A stretch of 64,000 nucleotides of DNA, taken from Paracamarosporium sp. OC-R06-R3. Taxonomy: Eukaryota > Ascomycota > Dothideomycetes > Pleosporales > Didymosphaeriaceae. Location: contig JACVRA010000171.1 of NCBI GenBank assembly GCA_019828545.1, positions 62,001 to 126,000 on the forward strand. Direction: 5' to 3'. Below the pieces are notes generated by a model, which was not told the origin of the DNA, did no database searches, and saw only the letters and a list, made by a program, of their open reading frames with translations. Shown piece by piece: positions 22,587 through 33,705 of this stretch (its first letter is position 1; each line of letters opens with the position of its first letter). The translations under genes were made by a program, and so were the position numbers.

Positions 22587-24320
22587 GTTGAGGATTTGAA
22601 GGGAGAGTGAGGGCTGGGTGAGAACACGCTGGATACCAGAAGATTGTATGTCTTCATGTTAGTTTGTAGTATAGTATATGAATGTAATGAACACTTGACG
22701 AATTAAGTGCATGTTGGTTTTGTTTTGTAGTCTTGCTTGCTTTGGGGTGTGTATTACTTGAATGCGGCGTCCGCGTATAAATAGATAGAGGGTACGATAC
22801 AAGCAGTGCCTTACTGTTTGCGTAGTTACCACAGACTCATTACATACAGGTCGAGCCTAATATTTTACTCTCCTAACGCAAATCAATGCACAGTCATACC
22901 GTCCCATACATATATCCACAATACCCTCTCCCCCTTCCCTCTCTCCCTAACACCTACCCATGCACTCACTCTCACCCTACATTTATACCAGTACTCCCCA
23001 CACAAACCCAGAGCTTCGGCGTCTACATGCACACGTATACCTACCTGCGTCTAGGGTTGGATCCCAGAAGAACTGACTGTCTACTCACCGGTGTGCTGCA
23101 CATGGTACCATCTACGAGGACAGGCATGCACACCCTCATCTATTTTCTGTTTATTCGTTTGTTTATTCATCCTAGTGGAATGGAATGTAACAAAGCGCAA
23201 CGGAATGCAACAGGAAGGAATGAAACCAAACGTATTGAACCAGCCAGGGTGTGTTAAACCCCTTTCTTCCCTCCCTCCCTCCCCCTCACCTCTCATCTCG
23301 TGTCTAAAGTAGGATCTAGATTTTTCACGGGGCTTTTCTAGGGACTCAGGGGTGCTGGGTCTACCCGGCTCGCGGCGTGGATAAGTGCGATTGAGGCGTG
23401 AATGATGCTGGTTGTCGGTTCGAGGACGTGCGAAGTGACTGTATGGTAGACGGTGGAATCGCACGTATACTTTGATTATCGGGTTTTCTCTTGAATAGAG
23501 TGTGTGGTGCGGCGTTGGGCTGGAGGGAGATGGAAGGGAGACAGTTTTGATAGGGAGAAATGGCGGGTACAGGTCGTACGCGTCGGGTTACGTTGGGAAG
23601 GATGGGCAGTGTTTTGCTTTATGGTGTGATGTGATGTGCGCTTTTCTGGAAAGACTGGAAAATGGAGTAGGATGGACTAGAAGAACTGAAGTAGGAAGGG
23701 GGAGCTAGGAGATGTTGGATGCTGTGCGTCGGTTTCGATCGGGGTTGTTCGTCGTGCAGGTCAAATGTGAGATTTGGATTGTGCCTTTCTTAGGCAAGAA
23801 TAAGAACAGGAATGGAGAGGGAGGTTGGGGATGATCAGTAATGCTTCCGGGCTGGGAGATGGATATACTAGGTCTGGGCATTGGATTACTATGCAAACGG
23901 CGCATACGTTGAATTGAAAGATTCGCTTTTGAAGAAGCGAAAGACGTAGGCAAGATTAATCGAAGATGATTTCAATTTCGAAACAACGTGAGAATAAGCA
24001 TCCTGGTATATGAAGTTCCCCCAACGCCTGGCCATGCCTGAAGTCCCTGACAAGAGGGTATAAGAGCTACAAAGGAAAAGGAATATCGTGTCTCTCCCCG
24101 CCGCTGGAATATAGGGTACCCTAGCACCGCTGTCGCTCACATCCACATATGCGACCTAAACACGCAGATGTTCCACCGGCCTCGTACTGACTTGCCTCGA
24201 TAACTTTTCATCGGATGCGTCGGCCTCCTAAATCCCTTTGCCTCTCCGCTAATCCTGACCTCAGCAGTCTTGTTGCCGTCATGGCTTCCTCGTCTGCGAG
24301 TATTCGTCTTTCACACAGCA
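22587..24320. other. Convergent intergenic region after catalase
   Basis: The region lies between the 3' ends of catalase (+) and the zinc-ribbon gene (-). It contains C-rich and TA-rich simple sequence around 22900-23060 and GTTTATTC direct repeats near 23148-23170. Frames are at most 127 codons and are not convincing. No RNA gene was recognised. Confidence 0.45.
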
Positions 24321-24771
24321 CTACTTATACTGATGCGGCACTCCCGCAGGCGGCGGTCCATAGCCCGGCTTCCCAGTCCCTTGCTCATGCCCACCCATCT
24401 GATATCCCTGCTGTTGCGGTGGCGCGCCTGCTCCACCTATCTGCGCTTGCACATCTGGTCGGTATTTGATGTCCTGCCAGAAATTGCAAATGTGGCAACC
24501 AAGCTCCTTGTACGGTTTTAGGCTGAAGGGGATAACGGGGATAAAGCAGAAGGTGAACCACTCCCAGCGCTTCATGGGGCGGGCGGAGAAATTGCCGCAG
24601 TTTTGGCATTGGAAGGTGAGGTGCTCGGCGCCTTTTAGACCGGATGAGAACGCTGTTTGGAGTGGTCAGTATGTTGTGAGATGGGCGGAGGTAGGGGCGT
24701 TAGTGTTGAGGAGGGTGAGGTTGCTGGAGGAAAAACATACTATGCGTTCCGCACGTAAAGAAGAAGAACAT
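24321..24771 (-). CDS. Zinc-ribbon protein, UPF0768 / YBL029C-A family
   Basis: Two exons on the minus strand, 24771-24741 and 24652-24321, separated by an 88-nt intron; 120 residues. The short first exon codes for MFFFFTCGTH, and splicing joins it to the conserved core (FSSGLKGAEHLTFQCQNCGN, then RPMKRWEWFTFCFIPVIPFS and YKELGCHICNFWQD). The CxxC pairs QCQNC and GCHIC look like zinc-ribbon ligands, flanking one hydrophobic segment. The C-terminal tail is rich in Gly, Pro and Gln (GYQMGGHEQG). The family is conserved in fungi and its yeast member is described as membrane- or periphery-associated; the biochemical role is unknown. The first exon was placed by its family-typical N-terminus and in-phase GTATGT donor. 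Confidence 0.85.
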
Positions 24772-25667
24772 GTTTGTAGCGGTTTTATTGCCTCAGCGCT
24801 GGGTGCAGGTCTTCGAATATCGCGAGTCGAGAGAGCTTGCGCGAAAGGTGCCGTATGCGCGTGATGTATGCGCAGTCGGGAGAAGTCGAGGTTGGTTGTC
24901 GCGTTCAGCAATGAATTTGTGTAGGTATTCTAAGATTCGATGAGAAAAGAGTGTGGTATGATGCGACGGGCAGGTATGTCGGTGTATGTAAGGTGTGGTG
25001 TGATGTGCGAGCAGCGGTGCGGCGAGTCGTGGGTAAATGTGAATGTTGGAACGCGGAGGTGGATTGGCGCCAAGTGGGTTGTTTCGTCATGGCGACTCAG
25101 CCACACTTGGCCGCAACGCGTAGCATGGAGGGGTAGTGCATTCTGCCTCTGTTGCAGTGTGATGCAGGTAATTTAACGCGTCACGCAGCAAAATCAGGTC
25201 ACCTGATTTTGACGATCTGCGCTTTGCAGCTCTTGTTCGACTTCAGCCCATCATTCCAGCCAAGAAGCTTTGGCACCCTCACCAAGTGGCGTTTGCTTTT
25301 TTGTCGATGGGCAAACATTAACAACCATCAGTAAATAAGATTGGGAAGATTGTCAGGGGTCATGGAGATGGAGTCATGTTATATGAATCGTCCTGTTAGA
25401 TTATGCCTGCTTGTGAAGACAGCTTTTGAAAAAGAGACTCGTATCAGTCATATCAAGAAGGCCCCTTGCATTCCAGCCAGTATATCACTCCATCCCCATA
25501 TGCTAGAAGATCCCGTTCCCGTGTCAGAGAGCCCCGGAGGGTGATGCATCCTAGAGCCTAAGGGTTGGCGTGAGTGCGAGCCACTATACGTATATCGAAC
25601 GAAGTCGAAAGCAAACAGGGTATCCAGTGTCCAGTATGGCCAGTTCTCGAGTCCATTGCGCATATGC
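24772..25667. other. Intergenic region with a long palindrome
   Basis: The region combines the promoter of the zinc-ribbon gene (left) and the 3' side of the LC8 gene (right). It holds the 23-bp palindrome described at 25189-25211. Otherwise nothing was recognised. Confidence 0.5.
25189..25211. repeat. 23-bp near-perfect palindrome (11-bp arms, 1-nt centre)
   Basis: CAAAATCAGGT is followed by a single C and then its exact reverse complement ACCTGATTTTG. Eleven paired bases around one nucleotide are unlikely by chance in 64 kb. The core CAGGTCACCTG would suit a symmetric homodimeric regulator; a DNA cruciform is the alternative. It lies about 420 bp upstream of the zinc-ribbon gene start. Confidence 0.85.
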
Positions 25668-26287
25668 TTACTGTGTTTTGAAAAGTAGGATGGCGCAGTG
25701 TCCAAGGTAGAAGTAGATGAAGTGCTTAGTCTCTGTACATGGATTAGCTCGACACCTAGGCTTCCTTGTGATGAGTTGGCTTACCGTGGGTCACAAAGCT
25801 GCCAAAGTTCCTGCCGACTATGCAATGCCACGTTGCACCCTTGCGGCTATCGAACTAGAGGGACGTTAGCACATGACACGCATAAGACATGAATTGGAAA
25901 CTTGCCTCCTTCTTGATGTACTGGGCAATGTCCTGGCAGTGGTCAGTTCCCCAATATATGTTTGATAGCTCCTCAAATCACACCTTCTCGATTGAGAACT
26001 GGTCCATAGCTGTCTGGGCTACTAGCTGTCAGTCCGTGGCTCTAAGCGCCAATGTCCAAAGGGAGCGCATACCAACTTCGATAGCCTCCTGCTGCATCTC
26101 ATCGCTCTACATCCCAGGTCGTAAGTAGAAGCACATTAATACAGCGGAATAGGTTTGTTACCATGTCTGCAGACTTGATCTGGGCTGTGCACGTGTTAGC
26201 AGTCGATTCAACCTTGGATACACAACATCGGAGTGGTGTGCGACCCGTACCTTCTTGCTTAATAGCAAGGTCTTTTTCACTCGCCAT
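25668..26287 (-). CDS. nudG: Dynein light chain LC8
   Basis: Seven exons on the minus strand: 26287-26251, 26184-26162, 26106-26073, 26018-25984, 25932-25906, 25854-25785 and 25732-25668. Together they code 96 residues (human LC8 has 89). LC8 is a homodimeric hub that joins the cytoplasmic dynein intermediate chain and other partners; Aspergillus NudG acts in nuclear migration. Spliced protein hallmarks: [52 protein letters not shown] and the terminal [17 protein letters not shown]. No single open frame covers more than a fragment, so the gene is easily missed. The intron after exon 5 begins GCAAGT, a GC-AG intron; the others are GT-AG. It is head-to-head with MRD1, 256 bp apart. Confidence 0.93.
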
Positions 26288-26543
26288 GATGAGGGATTGG
26301 AATGGAATAGAGTGCGGGGTTTGAATCTGCGAGATGTTCTAGCCGGTTAACTAGGCGAGCCGTGGTCTGCAGCGTACAGGACTGTGGAGTGTTGATGTCG
26401 CAGAAGGACCGCGGCCTTGGCGCGCAAGAGGCGCGCCCGAGCGTCTCGCTTGGAGGCGCTAACTAAAATTTTTGGGAATTCGCGGTCAGCACCTTTCACT
26501 CTACATTCACTCTTCGTGCAGGTCACGATCCACATATACAGCG
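26288..26543. promoter_or_regulatory. Bidirectional promoter of LC8 and MRD1
   Basis: Only 256 bp separate the start codons of two divergent housekeeping genes, so both promoters and both 5' leaders must fit here. There is no obvious TATA box; a GC-rich patch with GGCGCGC repeats lies near 26418-26440. Confidence 0.7.
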
Positions 26544-29295
26544 ATGGAGACTTCACGCATATTCGTGCGCGGTCTACCACCAAAATTCTCAGAGGATGAC
26601 GTCCGCAAACACTTCGCGAAGTTTCCCATTACCGACGTCAAGTACTTCCCCGCTCGCCGCATTGGCTATGTTGGATATAAGACACCAGAAGATGCCTCCA
26701 AGGCGATCAAATATTTCAATAAGTCCTTCATCCGCATGTCTAAGATATTTGCCGAGCCAGCAAGGGCTGTAAGTATGGATAGAGCCCACGCACTGGACTG
26801 AGCTAACATTCGTCCCAGATTGCAGACAAGGACCTCCCTAAGTCGCGACGGCAACAGAAATATGAAAAGAGCACACCAAGGAACAATGATTACATCCCAC
26901 CACCCAAGGAGAACAATCTCAAGCGGAAGCGAGACGATGTTGAACAAGATCCGAAGCTGAAGGAATTCCTCGATGTTATGCAGCCACCCTCAAAGCAGAA
27001 GGCGTGGGCGAACGAGGAGGCACAAATGGACCCACAAGTTGTACCTGCTGTGCAACCAGACGAGGAAATTGTAATTCCTGAAGGCGAGAGCGACGACGAG
27101 TATCAGGTCCTATCAAAGAAGCCTAAGACTGCCCAGCAGAAACCGTCAGGGGAATTGGAACACACAGCGGAAGCTGTACCGGTCGCCCATGAGAACAACA
27201 GTCCTCAAAACCAAGCAGACGAGCCCGAAGAGCTTCCCGATGCACCTGCTGAAGAGGCTGGTCCTGTCTCGGATGCTGACTGGCTTCGGTCACGGACGAA
27301 CAGAGTCCTCGATCTTGTGGAAGATGACGACGACAATCTGCCCCCACCGATAGCCAGCAATCGAAACACAACAATACCAGAGGGTCACGGGGAAGTTGAA
27401 GCCGCTCAGCCGGACGTTACACCAGCAGAAGAAGTTCAAGAAGAAAACGCAGCGCCGTCGGAAGAGGACAAACTTCGCCAGACTGGTCGACTGTTCTTGA
27501 GGAATCTTCACTACGACGTCACTGAAGACGACATACGGGAACAATTTGTCAAGTATGGTTCACTCGAAGAGGTAGGCTTTATTTCCACTTTATCAAGACC
27601 CTGCGTCACATGATGAATATCCAAGATAGGGACAACTGATGCTTTGCAAATGAGGTTGACCGGGAGACTATTTTAGTAGATGTGTCTCTTATCTGAAAGT
27701 GGCAAACCTTTCCCCGACTTGAAACTTTGCATGCTTGAAACCCAGCAACTGACATTCTCAAGGTTCACGTTCCGACGAAGAAGATCGACGGGAAAGGCAA
27801 AGGATTTGCCTTTGTACAGTTCCAAGATCCCGAACATGCAGTTCAGGCCTTCCGTGACAACGACGGTACCATATTCCAGGGGAGGTTATTGCACATAATC
27901 TCGGGAAAGGCAAAACGAAACGATGCACTCGATGAGTTCGCCATTTCTCAGTTACCGTTGAAGAAGCAAAAAGAAGTTCTTAGGAAGAAGAATGCCTCCG
28001 CGGCGACCTTCAATTGGAACTCACTTTATCTTAATACTGATGCCGTGCTTTCGACAGTGGCGGAGCGTCTCAACATTAGCAAAGCTGAACTCTTAGATCC
28101 CACCTCTTCGGATGCCGCGGTCAAGCAAGCCCATGCTGAAACGCACATCATCCAGGAGACTAAGGGTTACTTTGCGAAGCAGGGTGTTGATCTCGAGGCG
28201 TTCAAAAGGAGCGCGAAAGGGGATCTTGCTATTCTTGTCAAGAACATTCCTCATGGAGTCAAGGCGGATGAGATCCGGCAACTTTTCGAGGAACATGGCA
28301 CTATTCGCAGGTTTTTGATGCCTCCTGCAGGTATGACTGCTATCGTGGAGTTTGCGAATGCTCCGCAAGCCAAGTCTGCCTTCATGTCTCTCTCGTACAG
28401 GAAGATGAAGGACTCAATATTATACCTCGAAAAGGCCCCCAAAGATCTTTTCAAAGAAGGTCCGATAAGCACGGTAGCACCGACTGCAACTTCTGACAAG
28501 CCTGGCGCAGTACTTTCTGCCCAAGATCTGCTTGAAGAGGAGCCACAGTCAACCAACACTGTTACACTCCACGTGAAGAATCTTAATTTCTCGACAACAA
28601 CGCAGAAGCTGTCTGAGACATTCAAACCATTGGCTGGGTTTCGCAGCGCGGTCGTTCGTACCAAAACTGACCCAAAGCGTGGCGTGCTCTCGCTTGGTTA
28701 CGGATTTGTGGACTTCAGTAGCTCTGAGACAGCTTCTGCCGCGCTGCGGGCCATGGATGGTTATAGCCTCGAGGGACATTCGCTGAAGATCCAGGCCTCA
28801 CACAGAGGTGCCGACGCTGCAGAAGAGCGACGAAAGGAAGACGCTGCGAAGAAGGCGACTGGGACGAAAATCCTTATCAAGAATTTGCCTTTCGAGGCTA
28901 CTGTATGTACCCCTCATCTTATGATGTTCAAGTCGCACGTTCTAACCTGTACACAGAAAAAGGATGTTCGCGCGCTCTTTGCCCCTTACGGGTCCTTGCG
29001 CTCGGTCAGGGTGCCGAAGAAGTTCGATTCGTCATCCCGTGGATTTGCGTTCGCCGAGTTTTCGACGAAGCGTGATGCTGCCAATGCGATGAACCAACTC
29101 CGTGGCACGCATTTGCTGGGCAGACATCTTGTTCTCACTTTTGCTGAGACCGAGGCCGACGACCCAGAGCTGGAGCTGGAGAAGATGCAACAGAAGGTTG
29201 GGTCACAGGCAAACAAAGTTGCCCTCCAGCGTTTGACGTCAGGCGGACGGAAAAAGTTTAACGTTGCAGGCACCGACGATCTAGACGAAGCTTAG
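26544..29295 (+). CDS. mrd1: Multiple RNA-binding domain protein 1 (Mrd1), SSU processome factor
   Basis: Four exons: 26544-26768, 26819-27571, 27763-28902 and 28957-29295, coding 818 residues. Mrd1 binds the 35S pre-rRNA and U3 snoRNA region and is needed for early 18S rRNA processing in the nucleolus (family knowledge). Five RRMs are visible: RRM1 at the start (SRIFVRGLPPKFSEDDVRKH), RRM2 around 298-380 (RLFLRNLHYDVTEDDIREQF), RRM3 around 481-555 (AILVKNIPHGVKADEIRQLF), RRM4 around 595-675 (TLHVKNLNFSTTTQKL) and RRM5 near 700-780 (KILIKNLPFEATKKDVRALF). RRM2 is interrupted by the 191-nt second intron, unusually long for this window and carrying a C/D snoRNA. An acidic linker separates RRM1 and RRM2. 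The third intron (54 nt) lacks a stop and could be read through by naive gene callers. Confidence 0.95.
27605..27703 (+). ncRNA. Intronic C/D-box snoRNA (snR76-like) in MRD1 intron 2
   Basis: Inside the 191-nt intron lies a full C/D architecture: C box ATGATGA (27610-27616), D' box CTGA (27636-27639), a degenerate C' box (ATGAGGT, 27650-27656) and D box CTGA (27693-27696). GTCAC just before the C box pairs with GTGGC just after the D box (27605-27609 with 27699-27703, one G-U), closing a terminal stem. The 11 nt AGATAGGGACA ending one base before D' are complementary to TGTCCCTATCT, part of a highly conserved LSU rRNA segment (from memory). By the D+5 rule the modified base would be the first C of the CCC, consistent with the site guided by yeast snR76. 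No target is proposed for the second guide region. Confidence 0.75.
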
Positions 29296-30132
29296 CCAGC
29301 AAGCAGCGCGTCCTGGTAGAATTGTGCGTCGCGACACAAAACGGTCCCTTGGCTTACCCCTTGCTGTCATGACTAAGGACGCGAAGTTTTCAAGGCTCGT
29401 CCTTTCGCTCTATACTTAAGACATCAGCGTCACGTACCCTTGGCACATGGTCTAAAAATTTCGCTACCCGCGACAGGAGATTTTACTACCTGCACAGGCC
29501 TGGATCAAACGCATGGCTACCACACCGCGTTGCTGCCTTGCTCCCTATGTCTTAGACGCGAAAGACATTTGTCAGTCTCGCACGCTCGCTGCTATGCCTG
29601 TAACGTTGAGTTTTGTTTACGCTTGCTGACATTCTTCGACTTCAGAACATTCCCGTGCCTCGTCTCCCTCGCACAGAGTGCGTGAGCCAGCCACGCTCCA
29701 ATCAGACAGATCTTCGGCAGTTGTCTATGCCCTTGCTCGCCTTGCTAATCGTAACCAAATCAGCAATGTTATCATTCCGTTCAATGGAAACCTCGTGGGG
29801 TGTAATTATACGGTCGACAAGCGAAATGGTTCGGTCGACGCTTGACTCTCTGTAGTGTGTTAGCCTAATCTCAACTTGACATTATGTCACCACAGCGACT
29901 GTGTGCCCCTCTTGGTGGTAACCCGCTGTGCCTTGGAGAGGCGAGTCCTGCCCTCCTGACAGGCCGTCTAGACTAGCTGTATATCATCACTTGATGTGCT
30001 CCTCCCACATTGCTGCCTCGCCACGTCCATGCCATTCTCTTCAGTCATTCCTTTGCTCCAACCGCTCTACGTTCCTTTCCTCAGACATTGTTAGATTCCT
30101 ATTCTTTTCAGCTGCAAGCATTCCCTTCCATA
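29296..30132 (+). promoter_or_regulatory. abaA upstream region with clustered AbaA-type CATTCY sites
   Basis: No gene lies between MRD1 and abaA. Six copies of the TEA-factor motif CATTCY, all on the coding strand, occur within about 500 bp of the abaA start: 29630, 29648, 29773, 30033, 30046 and 30119. One BrlA-type element (AGAGGGG on the minus strand, 29906-29912, fitting the recalled consensus MRAGGGR) lies between them. In Aspergillus nidulans abaA is activated by BrlA and autoregulated (established). This pattern suggests the same circuit here (inference). Confidence 0.6.
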
Positions 30133-32569
30133 ATGGAGCTACATCATCGTTCATGCGTCCTTCCCTCTAATGCTCCAGCCTTACCGGAGCCTGATACATA
30201 CATACCAAGCCGTGTGTTGCAGGAGCGATCAGCAAACAGGCGGCATGACTACACTGAAGATACCTCATGCAAACGTTCACCTACTCCCATCTATGCCGGT
30301 CGGTTAGGTGGCTACTTCACGGGCAACGTTGCTTCTCATTTCAACGGCGACAAGTCGGAGGCCCAGATCGATATCGAGACGAAGAGATTGATGAAGTTGT
30401 TGAAGAACTGCGACAAATACCAGAAATACCGTGATCGTCAACCCTCGGAAACCGCATCAGCAAAGGACAGCAAGGAGCAACGATGGCCAGATCATCTCGA
30501 GGAAGCCTTCTTCAGAGGTAAACAGTTTCGCTCTTTCGACCACAATTGTCGGCCTCTTCAACTGACATCTTCAGCACTTGTTCGATGGCCACCTATGGGC
30601 CGGCGAAAACAAATGCTGGACGGGCAGCTGCGTGGCCGGAACGAGTTGGTAGCAGATTCGATCCATAGGGACACAGGCGAACCCCGCACACGCAAACAAG
30701 TCTCGAGTCATATCCAAGTGTTGAAGCCTATGTTAGCAGATCAACCGCAGAGTAAGATCAATATGAAGCTTACATCGCCGGCTATTGACATCGAAACCAG
30801 TCTTAGTTTACATGTCCACCGAGGATATGGGAGGTCGGGGTGGCCGAGTACGCCACGCAGGCTCACACTTCGGCCACCACCGTCACCGGCACGTATCCTC
30901 AAAGTACGACCACTCGCAGGCCGACTCAGAGTTGCAACAAAGCCTCGGATATCTGCCCTCTTCAGTCGCTCTTGCAAAGCTTCTTTCCGGTCACGAGGAG
31001 TCCCCCTACACAATAGCCAATTTTGACATGTTTGTAGAAGTGGCAAAGCGTCATGCCCATGACTTCACCCACCTTAACAACAGCAAGCCCCGACTCGATG
31101 ATCTACATGTCACTGATACAACTTCATGGCACAAACAGTATCCTGAGTTCAAGTTCCACCGGACGGATGCATTTAGAGACCACCACGTCCTCATCTGCGA
31201 TGCCACTATCAAGGTCATGACGATGGAGCGACTCGCTGGGGCAACCTTGAGCATAACTCTTGACCTGCACTCACAGATTGATCTTTCTATCTACGACTCA
31301 ATAGAATGCCGAACGCGTTTCTTTGAAAACGGTAGAGTAGCTGATCAGCCTGATGGGGATAGAGCTCAGGGTAAAGCCAGAGAAACGCGTACGCAGGAAG
31401 AGTATCATGCAGAACATGGACTTATGCACGTTCACTTTGGGTCCAAATTTTGGGTGCACCAGATGCAAAAGCTCGGTGATTTGCTGGGAAAGGCTTCAGC
31501 ACAGGAAGAGCAGCCTGCTCGCACACGCTACGAAGAGCTTGTCCGCAGGGAACTGCAGAACATGACCGCCGCCCAGGATATCTACGGCATGAAAGACGGC
31601 GGGCAAGTCCGCCTCTTGACCATTTTATGGCGCTTTAGCCAGACGCGGAACAGCCACGAGGCAGGCCGCATGACTTGGCGCATCGCCCACTTCGGGCATC
31701 GTGGGGACAAGAAATGGATCAAAGACGACGAACTGCAGCATATCCGGAACGCAAAAGAACTCATACCTTCTCACACCTCGTCGTCCTTGTCCATGCTATC
31801 AATCCCCACGTCGTCACATGCGATGTATCCGACCTTACCGCTCGACTTCCCGCATCATCCCTTTGGCGGGCACCAGCCGCAGCTCGACCTCGACGCCCTT
31901 GCGCTCGAAGGCATGGCATCATCAGATTTCTCCAACCCAAATTCCGCCACCGCTCCCAGCCTCGCTACAGACTACTCCCAGACACATTCCCTGCCATCCC
32001 TCTCGCACACCCAGGACACCGTCGGCGTCTCGCAATCTCAAAGCTTCCACGACGCGAACGACTTCGACTTCGATGGCGGCCACATCACCATTTCAGGCTG
32101 CCTTGCCCCGCTGGAACCCACCATCAACCTCGGCGCATACGAATCGTACAACCCAAACGGTATGACGGCGCATCACAGTACGACACTGCCTAACCTGCCG
32201 TCAATCACAGGTCTGGACACCCAGCACGGCTTAGCCGACCCGGCCTTCGGCGATTTATCTTCCCTCGCAAACATCAACGCCAGTATGCCCGCGAACTGCT
32301 ACGCTACGAAACCCTCATGGCACCATCCATCGTTGATCTCGCATCTCGAGAGCGCAGCAGAGCAATTCGGCGTTGCGGACTTGATGGGTGGTGGTGCGGA
32401 CGAAGGACACAATGGAGTGGGGAACTTGATGGGGGATGGTGGGCTGTGGAAGTTGCAGGGCGGGTTCGGAGAGGACACGGGAGTTGGGGCAGAGGGGCGG
32501 AGGGATAGTAAGGTTGGGGGTATGCCTGTTGATTTTGGGGAGAGGGAGAGGGGTGTGTGGAGAGTTTAA
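30133..32569 (+). CDS. abaA: Conidiation regulator AbaA, TEA/ATTS-domain transcription factor
   Basis: Three exons: 30133-30517, 30575-30751 and 30801-32569, coding 776 residues (A. nidulans AbaA is about 796). AbaA controls phialide differentiation in the BrlA-AbaA-WetA pathway. The TEA domain (about residues 115-190) is split by the first intron and reads QRWPDHLEEAFFR, ALVRWPPMGRRKQMLDGQLR, GRNELVADSIHRDTG and RTRKQVSSHIQVLK. The second intron joins ADQPQ to ILVYMSTEDMGG, the usual continuation in AbaA. The remaining ~570 residues are weakly conserved, with a Ser/Thr/Pro-rich C-terminal part and a Gly-rich end (GGGADEGHNGVGNLMGDGG). The reading frame is open upstream to 30010; the MELHHRS start is chosen for its position after the CATTCC-rich leader and its AbaA-like N-terminus. 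The nucleus is the expected location. Confidence 0.93.
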
Positions 32570-33705
32570 GATGATGTAGGTGGGGTGGGGTGATTGTAAT
32601 AGCGGTGGTAATGTGTTACGATGTCATGATCAACGGGGTGGTTATTTGGTATGGTTTGCTTTGGCGAGATACCTATTTTGGGTTAATGGTGGGATGTAAT
32701 ACTGTGAATGGTTGGTGTTGGGCTTTTTCTTTTCTTTTCTTTGGGCGATTTGGGTGGGTGGTTTGTACAGTACTATAGTAGTGTATTTGGTAGTTGGATA
32801 TTTGGACGACGATTATAGGTAACGGTGCGGTTGAATGATTTGAATGCTCAGCAGTGGTACTTCCGGCTTCGGTTCATCCGCTCTGCGTCCGGTCTTGCCA
32901 GGCCAGCTTTCAGTCTTCTCCATTCTGACTTGAGTATCAAGAAAGGATAGTTCGCATTGGTGTCGTTGCCACGTGTAATTGAGAAGATAGTATGTTGTCT
33001 CATGTAGGACAGATGATAGATGTCGAAGTGGAAGTCAGTGCACAGCGTCTCAGCATGGCATTCAAGGTGTAGAACATGGCGAAAGCCACCGTGACATGTG
33101 GTCGATGGGAAAGGTGAGAGACGTGAGAACGCGAGGAGGACTATGCTTCCGTTGCGTGAGGGCGGGATGTTTCAATTGGGTTTGCTCCAGGGCGGTAGCG
33201 TGTCGCGCCGTCGCACTTGCCCCCTCAATCGTGGGTAACCTACTACAACGCGATTGCCTAATTGCAGATGCTGCATTGCACAAACTCTCCGTCTTCACTC
33301 ACTCTGCCTACGGCGTGTTTTGCCTACGGGTGTCCATCGATCGCCGCTATACAATCATTGTCCAGCTTATTGCTATCTTGCTCGCTCGAAAAACCGAGCA
33401 ACAGTTCCTTCTACCAAACCCAACAAACGAGACGCGTCGTCGCGTAATCAGGTGGTGGGGTAAGAAAGTTCCCCACCAAGCGACGGATCCTTGGCAAGCA
33501 AACGCGCCTACGCCGCAAAACAATGCAAGCCGGAGCCGACCTGCTGCGGTGCTTGATTGTGCCCGCTGGCAAGCCCTCTCCGGCCTCCTTAATTCCACCA
33601 GTCTCCAGCTCCAATTCCACCTCCTCAGTTCCAATACCACTCTCAAGTCGAAAAGAATACTGGCGCGCCCGAGGCCAGAGCAAGAACACGGCAAAGAGAA
33701 AAAAT
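32570..33705. other. Intergenic region between abaA and the dsRBD gene
   Basis: The abaA 3' region, G/T-rich, is followed by the promoter of the dsRBD gene. The last ~150 bp before the ATG are C/T-rich (CCACCTCCTCAG-like), typical of a fungal 5' leader. No additional gene was recognised. The frame of the dsRBD protein continues upstream to 33523. Confidence 0.5.
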
